Part shown: positions 1 to 6,864 of the stretch, piece by piece | How positions within the stretch are numbered: the stretch's first letter is position 1 | Layout of the letters: each line of letters begins with the position of its first letter | Source of the DNA: Myxococcales bacterium | GTDB lineage: Bacteria; Myxococcota_A; Polyangia; Polyangiales; Polyangiaceae | Direction of reading: 5' to 3' | DNA length: 12,925 bases | NCBI GenBank assembly: GCA_023248785.1 | Contig: JAHFDX010000042.1 | Location: 1 to 12,925 of the forward strand | Position numbers and translations under genes: made by a program | Notes under the pieces: model-generated | Database searches by the model: none | What the model saw: the letters and a program-made list of their open reading frames with translations, nothing else | What the model was told of the DNA's origin: nothing

Positions 1-135
1 TGGTTGTCGACGTTTGGCCTTGCGATCACCGATCCGATGACGATCGCATCCTTCGTCGCGATGTTCTCGTCCAGGGGCTTCCCTGGGGGCACGAACGTTT
101 GGCTGAACGCGCTTATCGTCGTTCTCGAGCGAGGA
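1..135 (+). pseudogene. LysE-type transporter fragment (probable)
   Basis: The open frame from base 1 reads a hydrophobic stretch containing STFGLAITDPMTIASFVAMF. This resembles the conserved (T/S)NPMTI-SF-A(I/V)F segment of LysE/RhtB-family amino-acid exporters, followed by a second hydrophobic run (NVWLNALIVVL). The hydrophobic pattern then stops: after about base 135 the frame becomes Arg/Gly-rich and shows none of the GVFLGS-WW continuation expected of the family. The true 5' end lies outside the window. The resemblance is my recognition of the motif and was not tested by alignment. It is most simply a transporter gene whose 3' end was lost or scrambled beside the insertion-sequence remnant. 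A fortuitous open frame is the alternative. Confidence 0.4.
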
Positions 136-178
136 GTCGATAATGGACGGAGGACCTGCGGCCGCGGAAGACGTTGGC

Positions 179-541
179 TTACCGAACTCCGGCAGATGCC
201 TTTGAAGAAGCGTTGCGCTGACCGGTTGATCGCGCCGCTGCTTTTTTTAGGATCTCCCGATCCATCTTGAGTTGTTCATTCTCTTTACGAAGAGTTGCAT
301 TCTCATGCTCGAGACGCTTGAGTCCTTCGCTTTCGGTTTCCTCGAGCGGTACCGGCCACTTGTCGGACGACCGAACTTTCTTCTTGGACCCACTCGCCAT
401 GTTGTTCGCCTTCTTGTACCGGTGCCCCGCAGCGTCCAGCGCTCGACTCCTAGATCGAGCGCGACTTGTCCGATGCTCCTGTCTGTTTTGGCCGGCCAGG
501 GCGTCCAATTTGAGTTGTTCTGAATACCGATAAACACGCAT
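179..541 (-). pseudogene. IS3-family OrfA transposase remnant, frameshifted
   Basis: Three pieces of an IS3-type OrfA lie in order on the minus strand. The ATG at 541 opens MRVYRYSEQLKLDALA. The helix-turn-helix core RSIGQVALDLGVERWTLR is readable only in a second frame (about 490-427). The first frame then resumes at about 424 with HRYKKANNMASG and runs into the leucine-zipper-like tail LKRLEHENATLRKENEQLK and DREILKKAAA. The two breaks, near 491 and near 426 at a run of four G, compensate each other, so no single frame now encodes a complete OrfA. In intact IS3 elements OrfA binds the terminal repeats and is fused to the DDE-domain OrfB by -1 frameshifting. No OrfB is found in any frame of bases 1-178, so this is a solo, inactive remnant. 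A sequencing error could explain one shift but is less likely for two. Confidence 0.8.
242..248 (-). promoter_or_regulatory. A7 slippery heptamer (relic frameshift site)
   Basis: Seven consecutive A on the minus strand sit in the OrfA frame as A-AAA-AAA, right after the zipper tail (ILKK). This is where IS3-family elements slip -1 to make OrfAB. The phase is right for tandem slippage. Because the -1 frame downstream carries no recognisable OrfB, the site is only a relic here. Confidence 0.5.
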
Positions 542-626
542 GGATTCCTCCAACTGCGTGTCAACGAAACTGAGGGAGAACTCAATTTGGAAACACGAAT
601 TCTCTCTCCAACCCTCTAACCAAATA

Positions 627-709
627 GCCCGAGGAAGGTCTCCGCGCGCAGCAGGCGGGCGAGTCCGGGGGGACCCGCCCGTCTGCGAGCACGGAGATCT
701 TCCTCGGGC
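627..709. repeat. Long imperfect inverted repeat / hairpin
   Basis: Bases 627-644 pair with 692-709 over 18 positions, with 17 Watson-Crick pairs and one G-U pair at 638/698. Inside, 647-651 pairs with 683-687, and 654-660 can pair with 677-683 (one wobble); these two inner pairings compete at base 683. A small GTCC/GGAC hairpin (663-666/671-674) sits near the apex. The structure lies in noncoding DNA between the OrfA remnant and the end of the TolC gene. There is no clean T-run on either side, so it is not a standard intrinsic terminator. It could be a REP/MITE-like palindromic element or an RNA structure protecting the 3' end of the tolC transcript. Confidence 0.75.
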
Positions 710-742
710 GCACAGCGCCACAGCGCACAGCGCCACAGCGCA
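708..742. repeat. 15-bp tandem repeat, about 2.3 copies
   Basis: The unit GCGCACAGCGCCACA occurs at 708-722 and 723-737, followed by a partial copy at 738-742. Copies are identical. The repeat abuts the right arm of the inverted repeat and is noncoding. No function is assigned. Confidence 0.75.
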
Positions 743-745
743 AAC

Positions 746-763
746 AAAAAGCCCCTGCGGACT
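746..763 (-). terminator. Possible rho-independent terminator after the TolC gene
   Basis: On the minus strand, AGTCC-GCAG-GGGCT forms a 5-bp stem (one G-U pair) with a 4-base loop, followed directly by TTTTGTTT; the stem's last base is also T. It lies 69 nt downstream of the TolC stop codon and points the right way. The stem is short, so efficiency is doubtful. Confidence 0.4.
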
Positions 764-831
764 CAGCGAGGTTGTGCCGCGCCGGCAAGCAAGGAGCCGT
801 GCGCACGCACGAAGCCCCAGCGGGCCGAGCA

Positions 832-2235
832 TCACAACGTGCAATTCGACATTGCGAGCAACTGCGCAATCCGCGCGCGAATGAGCTCGAACTCCTTGAG
901 GACAAGCGAAATTTCAGCCTGCCGCAAGGCTCCGGCCGCCACGACGAGTTCGAGGCTCGTGCCTCGACCCTCTTGAAACGCAATGCGCGTGAGGCGATCT
1001 TCCTCCAAAGCGAGGTCGCGCGACGTCTTTGCGATCGCGAGTGACTGCTCCGCCACGGAGACTCCTCGCTTAGATTGGTCGACTTGCACAACGGCCGATC
1101 GGCGCGTGCTCTCGAGGGTTTGCTCTGCTTCGGTTTCGAGTGCGCGGTACGAACGTTGATTGCCATACCGCGATCCGCCATCCCAAATGGGGACGCTGAG
1201 CACCCCTTGAATGTTCCACGTTGTGTTGGGCGCCGACCCCACGTCCGCAGTGGTTGTGGTGAGGGTCGACTGGGCGGCCAATGACGGAACATATTGATAC
1301 GTGATATTTTCGCGGCTTCGTTTTGCTACACGAAGTTTCGCGTCGGCGGCCGCAATGTCCGAGCGATCGTCGAGTCGATTGGTGAGCGAACAAACGCGAC
1401 GCGCGGAATCCAGGAGCGAATCGAGTTGGATCGAAGGGCTCATGCTGACTTGTTCGGGGACACCGAGCGCAAGCCCGAGTGATTCACGCGCTTGACGGAG
1501 TGATTAGTCTCCACTGACGAGGGTCGTGCGCGTGGTGGTCGTGTCTTGCTCGGCACGCACGAGATCGAGTCCATTTGCCGCGCCGAGCTCAAACCGCCGC
1601 TTTGCGATGGCGTGCCGTTCCAGCGCTTGTCTCAATGACACACGGTTGAGTTCGGCGACGCGCTCTGCCGTGACCACAGCAACGATCGCGTTCGCTGCTG
1701 TGCCAATCAGGACGCGTTTCGTATCTTCAAGTGAGATCTTTGAGGCGTCGGTGTTTCTGCGTGCGGTGCCGTAGTTGTGCCAGTTCGCAAGATGAACCAC
1801 CGACTGCGAAAACGCGATGTTCCCCGAGAAATAGTCCGACTGTGGGCTCGTAATGTTCTTCAATTGCGGAAGGGTTGCCGTGAGTCCAGTCGTCGGATCG
1901 GTGGCGGTTATCGTTCCGATGACGATGGGCGTCGATTGCGTGATGAGATGATGGGTGAACGTACCGGTTCCGTTGATTTGCGGGAGCATCGCTGCGAGGG
2001 AAATGCGTGCCGCGTCCTCGGCCTTTTCCACTTCCGCTATCGCGATCCGAAGCTGGGTTGAGCGCGCCGAAAGCAAGCGGTACGCGTCTTCCCACGATCC
2101 CAAAACGCGCGCAGGGGGCGAGGGAGGCGCGAGCAGCGGGTCGTCCACATGTGGCGTCTCCGGAGCAGTGGTTTGTGCGGACGCCGCAGCGCCACCCACA
2201 CAGAAAAAAAGAACGGACAGACAGATTCGTCGCAT
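832..2235 (-). pseudogene. TolC-family outer-membrane efflux protein, interrupted by an in-frame TAA
   Basis: This gene would encode a 467-residue outer-membrane channel of the TolC/OEP family, which forms the outer exit duct of tripartite efflux pumps or type I secretion. It starts with a signal peptide (MRRICLSVLFFCVGGAAASAQ). The first OEP repeat includes AYRLLSARSTQLRIAIAEVE and a periplasmic helix ending FELGAANGLDLVRAEQD. The second has RSDIAAADAKLRVAK, a strand with VLSVPIWDGGSRYG, and a closing helix with FQEGRGTSLELVVAA. Codon 244 is TAA (bases 1504-1506), exactly where the family reads LVSGD-E-SLRQARESLGLALGV. Reading continues in the same frame on both sides, so a single GAA-to-TAA change explains the break. 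AAGGA lies only 1 nt before the ATG, too close for an ideal ribosome site, but the signal peptide fixes this start. The gene follows the TPR gene by 63 nt. No inner-membrane pump or adaptor gene is adjacent. A sequencing error or stop-codon readthrough are the alternatives to a true pseudogene. Confidence 0.88.
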
Positions 2236-2241
2236 GTCCTT

Positions 2242-2258
2242 CGCATAACCTGTATGCG
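2242..2258. promoter_or_regulatory. Perfect 6-bp dyad upstream of the TolC start
   Basis: CGCATA-ACCTG-TATGCG is a perfect inverted repeat with a 5-nt spacer, 6 nt upstream of the TolC ATG and touching its AAGGA. Its size fits either a dimeric repressor operator or a small mRNA hairpin that could mask the ribosome site. No regulator gene sits next to it, and the function is a guess. Confidence 0.3.
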
Positions 2259-2298
2259 CTCTACATGCAGCTGCGAACGTGTGCGAACGCGCTTCGGC

Positions 2299-3282
2299 TC
2301 AACGGTAGCGACGATCGCCTGGCTTCAATAAAAGCCGCGCGCGTATCGCATCGAAATATCCGCTCGCTGCCGACCTATTGGCTCGAAAGGAACCAGCCAC
2401 GTCTGACACCGTTAGAACGGATTGATTCACATAGGCGATTCCAAAGGCAACTGCTGCCGCGTATGCCCTCATATCTACGTCGGACCCGGTACGAGGCGGA
2501 TTCATCCGCATCGCGTCTTGCATGAGTTGGATCGCGCGGGTCTGCTGACGCGCTTCAAAGGGCAAGCGAGCAAGTCCGCGGTGGAGGAGTGATTCCAAAT
2601 CGGCGGTTCGGACTTCATCCGGAGTCGACGGCGGGGCATGCGGAAGAATCCTCGTGCTTGGGGCGTCGGTTTCCGTTCGATCTTCACTTTCGATCCATCG
2701 TCTTAGCGATTCGAGCTCTGGCCACGCTGCGTCGAGGTCTTCTTGCTCAAGAGTCTTCATGATTTTGCGTGCGAGATTGCGTTTTCCCGCGCTCGCAAGG
2801 CCATGCGCATACGACATGCGAAACTCGATTACCTCGGGCGCAAGATCTACGGATAGCTTGAGAAATGGCAAAGCGGCCGGTGCATTGTTCAAAGCCACGT
2901 CAAGAAGATGGCCGAGGTTATGTGCGTACGATGGGTTGCGTGGCGCCATGTCGAGTGCGGCGCGATACGCGCGCACGGCGTACCGGTAATGACCGAGTAA
3001 CGTTTGAGCAAACCCTAATGAAGCCCACGCGTGTTCGTCGGTTGGTCTCGCTGCCAGGAGTTTGCGCGCATGAAGGGACGCTCTCCACGGATCACGGTCG
3101 GAAAGGATTTCAGCCAGGCTTCGGACCGCGAACGCCCAGGTGTCTGAACCCTGTGGCGCTTTTCGCTCCAACTTATGAAGATCGGGAAGCACATCCGCTG
3201 GGTCGAATGCCTGCCGGTAGGCGTGCTCTACCCGCTTCTTGAGTCGGGCGAGCTCGATAGACGTTGCGGTTGTTCGATCCAT
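2299..3282 (-). CDS. TPR-repeat protein, 327 aa
   Basis: This is a soluble helical protein with no signal peptide or membrane segment. Helical TPR-type repeats run from about residue 47 to 180. The clearest is near residues 82-126, where HAWASLGFAQTLLGHYRYAV and RAYRAALDMAPRNPSYAHNL show the W-LG-Y/A-A-P pattern. A short acidic/proline linker (about 198-215) separates this from a less distinctive helical C-terminal part. TPR proteins usually act as scaffolds for protein partners; no specific function is recognised. I prefer the ATG at 3282 over a TTG at 3318, since neither has a good Shine-Dalgarno and the extra residues look unlike a protein start. It is 63 nt upstream of the TolC-family gene on the same strand, so the two may be co-transcribed. 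Confidence 0.8.
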   Translation of the reverse strand: MDRTTATSIELARLKKRVEHAYRQAFDPADVLPDLHKLERKAPQGSDTWAFAVRSLAEILSDRDPWRASLHARKLLAARPTDEHAWASLGFAQTLLGHYRYAVRAYRAALDMAPRNPSYAHNLGHLLDVALNNAPAALPFLKLSVDLAPEVIEFRMSYAHGLASAGKRNLARKIMKTLEQEDLDAAWPELESLRRWIESEDRTETDAPSTRILPHAPPSTPDEVRTADLESLLHRGLARLPFEARQQTRAIQLMQDAMRMNPPRTGSDVDMRAYAAAVAFGIAYVNQSVLTVSDVAGSFRANRSAASGYFDAIRARLLLKPGDRRYR

Positions 3283-3508
3283 CTGGCCTGGGTGTAGCTG
3301 CCTTCTAAAATAACGCAAACTCGGGCGTTTGGTTTAGCCAGATCGCGCCGTCGCGGGGTGTGCCGAGACGGCGCACTTGGATGTTGTCCACGATGCGCCA
3401 TTGAGGTGATATTGCACGCTTGTGGATGAGGCGGCCTCCGGCACAGCCGTTGCGGGTTGTCCTTGGAGGCAGCGGTCGAATGCAGAGGTATGAAGGGGTG
3501 GAATACAT
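3283..3508. other. Divergent intergenic region (226 bp)
   Basis: This noncoding stretch separates the leftward TPR gene from the rightward MYXO-CTERM gene and so should hold promoters for both. Overlapping open frames on the minus strand here have no protein-like features. I found no convincing -35/-10 pair or operator. A ribosome site (AAGGGG, 3493-3498) precedes the 3509 start by 10 nt. Confidence 0.4.
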
Positions 3509-3934
3509 ATGAAAACAGTCCTTTCGACACTCGGTCTTTTGGGCGCAATGTTGGTCACGGGGTCCGCAATAGCAGACACGATTTCGCCAGAAGAGAGCGC
3601 CTGTACCGGCAAGAAGGCTGGCGATAGCTGTACGGTTACCGGGTCTACCGTCGCTGGAAATTGCGCATCAAAAAAATGCAAGCGTCTTGACTATTCCGAC
3701 GGATCACCGCCCGGCACCATCGAGTACGACTGCATGGAGTGCGTCACAACCGAAGCCGCCGATGCTTCACCTCCAACCGACGGCGGCGATACGACAGCCG
3801 ATGCGTCGACTACGCCGGCGGCCAAGAGTGGTGGATGCCATGTGGGCGAAGCGTCGCCGATGGCGGCACTTCCCTGGCTGGTCGCCCTCGCGTTTCCGCT
3901 TGTCATGCGGCGTCGTAGACAGGACAAACAATAA
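3509..3934 (+). CDS. Cys-rich secreted protein with MYXO-CTERM-type sorting tail
   Basis: This 141-residue protein is predicted to be exported and surface-anchored. Residues 1-22 form a Sec signal peptide ending SAIA-D. The mature part has six cysteines (32, 41, 52, 57, 75, 78) in a C-TGKKAGDSC-...-GNC-...-KKC pattern, suggesting a small disulfide-knit domain. A Thr/Ala/Asp/Pro-rich linker (about 80-108) follows. The tail GGCHVGEASPMAALPW, a hydrophobic helix, and RRRRQ at 134-138 match the layout of MYXO-CTERM sorting signals, in which a conserved Cys (here 110) precedes a membrane helix and basic end and the tail is processed by myxosortase-type proteases. AAGGGG 10 nt before the ATG supports the start. 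The next gene begins 40 nt downstream on the same strand. The ligand or role is not recognised. Confidence 0.85.
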   Translation: MKTVLSTLGLLGAMLVTGSAIADTISPEESACTGKKAGDSCTVTGSTVAGNCASKKCKRLDYSDGSPPGTIEYDCMECVTTEAADASPPTDGGDTTADASTTPAAKSGGCHVGEASPMAALPWLVALAFPLVMRRRRQDKQ

Positions 3935-3974
3935 GGCTTGCGCCGCTCCGTAACGCCTCCGCAGACTGCGCTGA

Positions 3975-4334
3975 ATGGACCCGCTGCACGAACTCATTTG
4001 GCCGTGGTTTCGTGCCTTCTGCTTCACGCAACTGATCGAGGTACCAATCTACGGGAAGCTACTCGGCATCCGCCCGAGCATCGCCTTTGGCGCGTCGATG
4101 CTCACTCATCCGTACGTTTGGTTTGTATTCCCTCCGCTCGTCTTTGGCTGGGGCGGGAATTACGTCGTGATGTGCGTTGTTGCGGAGGTCTTTGCATGGC
4201 TCGGAGAGACCGCGTACTTCGCTCACTACTTTGGCGTGCCAATCAAGCGAGCCGCGGTCGGTTCGCTCGTCGCAAACGGAACAAGCTTTGGTCTGGGGTT
4301 GCTCCTGCGACACGTGTTTCACGCGCCCATTTGA
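3975..4334 (+). CDS. Small polytopic membrane protein, 119 aa
   Basis: This protein is almost entirely hydrophobic, with about three to four membrane segments: residues about 8-30, 34-58 (FGASMLTHPYVWFVFPPLVF), 62-86 (YVVMCVVAEVFAWLGETAYF) and 92-113. Polar residues inside the helices (Glu22 in TQLIEVPIY, HPY, and the Glu pair near AEVFAWLGE) may be functional, but I recognise no named family. It lies 40 nt after the MYXO-CTERM gene on the same strand and may be co-transcribed with it. Its stop codon is 4 nt from the stop of the convergent gene at 4339, so no conventional terminator fits between them. Confidence 0.75.
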   Translation: MDPLHELIWPWFRAFCFTQLIEVPIYGKLLGIRPSIAFGASMLTHPYVWFVFPPLVFGWGGNYVVMCVVAEVFAWLGETAYFAHYFGVPIKRAAVGSLVANGTSFGLGLLLRHVFHAPI

Positions 4335-4338
4335 AGCG

Positions 4339-4995
4339 CTACCTCAGGGCAACCACGCCTTGGCTGAGGAGCTCGTACAGCACGCGCAGCACCTCTAGCT
4401 CGGGCATGTTGGCGGTGTCGACGACCTCTTGAACGCTGAGCCGCCCATCCATGAGTGAAAGCAAGAACCCGGCGCGATGATCGAGTGAAAGCCAACGCAG
4501 TTGTTGACGCTCGATGAGCACGAACGGCACCTGGTCGAAGCTGCCTACCTTTGCGCGATGCATCTGCAGAAGAATCGTCCGACAGTGCATCCCTAGCGCG
4601 ACCGCTTCTGTGTATTGGCCTGAGCTCGAGGGCACGCGATCGGCCACCGTGAGTGCGCCCGTGTAGTCGCCCATGGCGAGCCGGTCCTGAATTTCACTCA
4701 CGGGATCCATCGGTCGCGCCGACGGCGCAGAGCCTCCACGCGAAGAGTCCGGACGCGTTTCGAGAGGGAGCCTCGCAGGAACATTGGGAGGGCGACTCGA
4801 GACGTGGCCATTCACGAGAGTGAGCAGCGTTCCTCGACCTTCCGAGGGTGCCGGCGGCGAGCTCTCACGCGAACTCATCACTCGAGCCGCTTCGAGCTCA
4901 GCCTCATTGGTAAGGGTAGATCGCTCCGCCATCGACAGGTTCTCTGTCGATGCAGATGCTTCGAACGAGTACGCGTCCGCGAGCTTCCGATCCAA
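4339..4995 (-). CDS. Accessory protein of the Hsp70 operon with shared C-terminal module
   Basis: This 218-residue soluble protein is the last gene of the seven-gene unit, 8 nt after the DnaK stop. Residues 1-95 are Ser/Pro/Arg-rich and probably disordered. Residues 97-145 look like a degenerate TPR hairpin (EIQDRLAMGDYTGALTVADR). Residues 166-216 form a compact module, LRWLSLDHRAGFLLSLMDG followed by two helices ending VLYELLSQGVVAL. The same pattern, L-LD-R-GF-LS--DG and a final L--LG/Q-(V/L)(V/I), is at the N-terminus of the J protein two genes upstream. The shared module suggests that both proteins bind a common partner or each other. The start is uncertain: TTG at 4995 keeps the full frame but lacks a ribosome site; ATG at 4932 would give 197 residues. 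The gene is real, but the function is inferred only from its neighbours. Confidence 0.75.
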   Translation of the reverse strand: MDRKLADAYSFEASASTENLSMAERSTLTNEAELEAARVMSSRESSPPAPSEGRGTLLTLVNGHVSSRPPNVPARLPLETRPDSSRGGSAPSARPMDPVSEIQDRLAMGDYTGALTVADRVPSSSGQYTEAVALGMHCRTILLQMHRAKVGSFDQVPFVLIERQQLRWLSLDHRAGFLLSLMDGRLSVQEVVDTANMPELEVLRVLYELLSQGVVALR

Positions 4996-5003
4996 TCTAG
5001 GAT

Positions 5004-6836
5004 CTATAACGTCTTTGCCACGACTCCCTTAAACATCCTCTGCGTGCGCGCGAGCCCCTCAATCTGCTCCTTCAGCGATGCAAGATCGCGTTTTTCCACA
5101 GCAATTTTCGCACGATCGACAACCGCACGCGCCTTTTCGATGGCTTCCCGTCCGAAGTCGCTTTGTGCCACGATCTGCTCCACCTGGGGGAAGAGTCGCT
5201 CAATTTCGCCGATGAGTCGCTCTGCTTCCTGTTTCGCGACTTCGACTTCCTCACTGGATCGTCGCTCGAGCAAATGGTCACCCGCATTGCGCATCATGTT
5301 CGAGATTTCATCGCGGGTGAGGCCGCTCGTGGCCGTAACTTGGATCGATTGTTCAAGACCCGTGTCGAGATCTTTCGCGCGGACGCTGACGATGCCGTCG
5401 GCATTGATCTCGAACGTCACCTCAATTTCCACTTGTCCTTTCGGTGCGCGACGCAGGCCGGTCAGCACGAATTCGCCGAGTAGTTCGTTTTGCTCCGCAA
5501 GCTCGTGCTCGCCCTGCATCACGAGAATCTTCACGGCCGTTTGGTTTTCGCGACTTGTCGTGAAAATTTTCTGGCGATGGGTGGGCACCGTTGTGTTTTG
5601 AGGGATAAGTACTTCGAAGTACCCGCCTTGCGTCACAATTCCGAGGGCATGCGGCGTGACGTCGAGGAGCACCATTTCCTGGCTTTCGTCGACAAGGGCG
5701 TATCCTTGGATTGACGCCCCAAGTGCGACACATTCGTCCGGGTGAACTCCCTTGCTCGGTTCGCGTCGGAAGAACTCCGCGACCGCAAGATGGATTCGCG
5801 GCATGCGCGTCATGCCACCTACCAAGAGCACCTCCTCAATCTCGTCGGTGTGAAGCTCAGCGTCTGCGAGCGTTTGGCGACAGATATCGATGGTACGTTC
5901 GACGAGGTCGGTACTGAGCTGTTCGAGCAACGGCCTTGTAATGACCTTCTGAAGATGAAGTGCCTCGTTACGGCCGCTCGAGATGATGAACGGTAAGTTC
6001 ACTTCCGTCTCACGCACGCTCGAAAGTTCGCACTTGGCTTTTTCCGCGGCGTCCTTAAGGCGTTGAAGCGCCATTCGGTCCTGGCGTAGATCGATGCCGT
6101 GTTCCTTCTTGAACTCTTGCACGAGCCAATCAATGACACGCGCGTCGATGTCTTCTCCACCTAGAAAAGTATCACCGGCAGTTGCAATAACCTTAAAGAC
6201 ACCGTTTTGGCCGATTTCGAGAATGGAGATGTCGAACGTGCCACCTCCAAAGTCATAAACCGCCACAGTTTTTTCGAGGTTCCGCCCGTATCCGTAGGAG
6301 AGCGCTGCAGCGGTAGGTTCGTTGATGATGCGGATCACTTCGAGGCCGGCAATTTCGCCAGCATCGCGGGTTGCTTGGCGTTGATTGTCGTTAAAGTACG
6401 CGGGGACCGTGACGACCGCCTTCGCGATGGGCTCGCCAAGATAGTCTTCCGCGATGACCCTCATCTCTTGGAGAACCATCGCGCTGATCTCGGGGACGCT
6501 GTATTCCTTCTCACGTAGGACAATGCGCACGTCGTTGTGCGGTCCTTCTACAGTTCGGTAACTCGACGTTGCGATTGCATTGCGCACTTGAGCCGAATGC
6601 CACTTTCGCCCAATGAGGCGTTTCGCCGCATAGACAGTGTTTTCAGCGTTGGTGATGGCTTGGCGTTTCGCAATGTGACCGACGAGACGTTTGCCCGCTT
6701 CGGTTACCGCAACCATCGATGGTGTGGTCTTATATCCGCCGCGGTTAGGGATGACTGTTGGCGTGCCATTTTCCACGATCGCAACGCACGAGTTGGTCGT
6801 TCCAAGGTCGATCCCGATGACTTTCTCTGAGGCCAT
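5004..6836 (-). CDS. dnaK: Hsp70 chaperone (DnaK paralogue), 610 aa
   Basis: This is an ATP-driven Hsp70 that binds exposed hydrophobic peptides in unfolded or regulated client proteins. The nucleotide-binding domain is complete: phosphate loop 1 GIDLGTTNSCVA (8-19), the catalytic-loop Lys of AAKRLIGR (72), loop 2 YDFGGGTFDIS (194-204) and the adenosine motif EEVLLVGGMTRMPR (334-347). The linker VLLDVTP (389-395) is canonical and leads into the beta-sandwich substrate domain (about 396-508). The helical lid (about 509-610) is short and ends FKGVVAKTL. The acidic EEVxDK-type tail and disordered extension of housekeeping DnaK are missing. The ATG at 6836 has AAGGTGA 7 nt upstream; an upstream GTG (6857) adds seven unlikely residues. 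It is 28 nt downstream of its J-protein gene. No grpE is in the window. The short tail and setting point to a specialised paralogue rather than the housekeeping DnaK. Confidence 0.95.
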   Translation of the reverse strand: MASEKVIGIDLGTTNSCVAIVENGTPTVIPNRGGYKTTPSMVAVTEAGKRLVGHIAKRQAITNAENTVYAAKRLIGRKWHSAQVRNAIATSSYRTVEGPHNDVRIVLREKEYSVPEISAMVLQEMRVIAEDYLGEPIAKAVVTVPAYFNDNQRQATRDAGEIAGLEVIRIINEPTAAALSYGYGRNLEKTVAVYDFGGGTFDISILEIGQNGVFKVIATAGDTFLGGEDIDARVIDWLVQEFKKEHGIDLRQDRMALQRLKDAAEKAKCELSSVRETEVNLPFIISSGRNEALHLQKVITRPLLEQLSTDLVERTIDICRQTLADAELHTDEIEEVLLVGGMTRMPRIHLAVAEFFRREPSKGVHPDECVALGASIQGYALVDESQEMVLLDVTPHALGIVTQGGYFEVLIPQNTTVPTHRQKIFTTSRENQTAVKILVMQGEHELAEQNELLGEFVLTGLRRAPKGQVEIEVTFEINADGIVSVRAKDLDTGLEQSIQVTATSGLTRDEISNMMRNAGDHLLERRSSEEVEVAKQEAERLIGEIERLFPQVEQIVAQSDFGREAIEKARAVVDRAKIAVEKRDLASLKEQIEGLARTQRMFKGVVAKTL

Positions 6837-6843
6837 GCGACTT

Positions 6844-6850
6844 TCACCTT
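6844..6850 (-). promoter_or_regulatory. Ribosome-binding site of the Hsp70 gene
   Basis: AAGGTGA on the minus strand lies 7 nt before the ATG at 6836. It decides that start over the in-frame GTG at 6857, which lies upstream of this site. Confidence 0.6.
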
Positions 6851-6864
6851 CGAACACGCTCGTG

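Noticed and set aside
556..584. TGAG... on the minus strand as the left terminal inverted repeat of the IS3 remnant
   Set aside because: It begins with TG at a sensible distance before the OrfA start, but I could not find a convincing matching end near 100-180, so the element's boundaries are not supported.
627..709. Inverted repeat as an intrinsic terminator for the TolC transcript
   Set aside because: No run of T follows either arm; the weaker hairpin at 746-763 fits terminator rules better.
582..1292. Long minus-strand open frame (236 codons) overlapping the end of the TolC gene
   Set aside because: Arg/Ser-rich translation with no family features; it is a shadow frame of the TolC gene, which has clear OEP sequence.
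3382..3410. TTGTCC - 17 bp - TGATAT as a promoter for the MYXO-CTERM gene
   Set aside because: The -10 matches the consensus at only about half its positions, and similar pairs arise often by chance.
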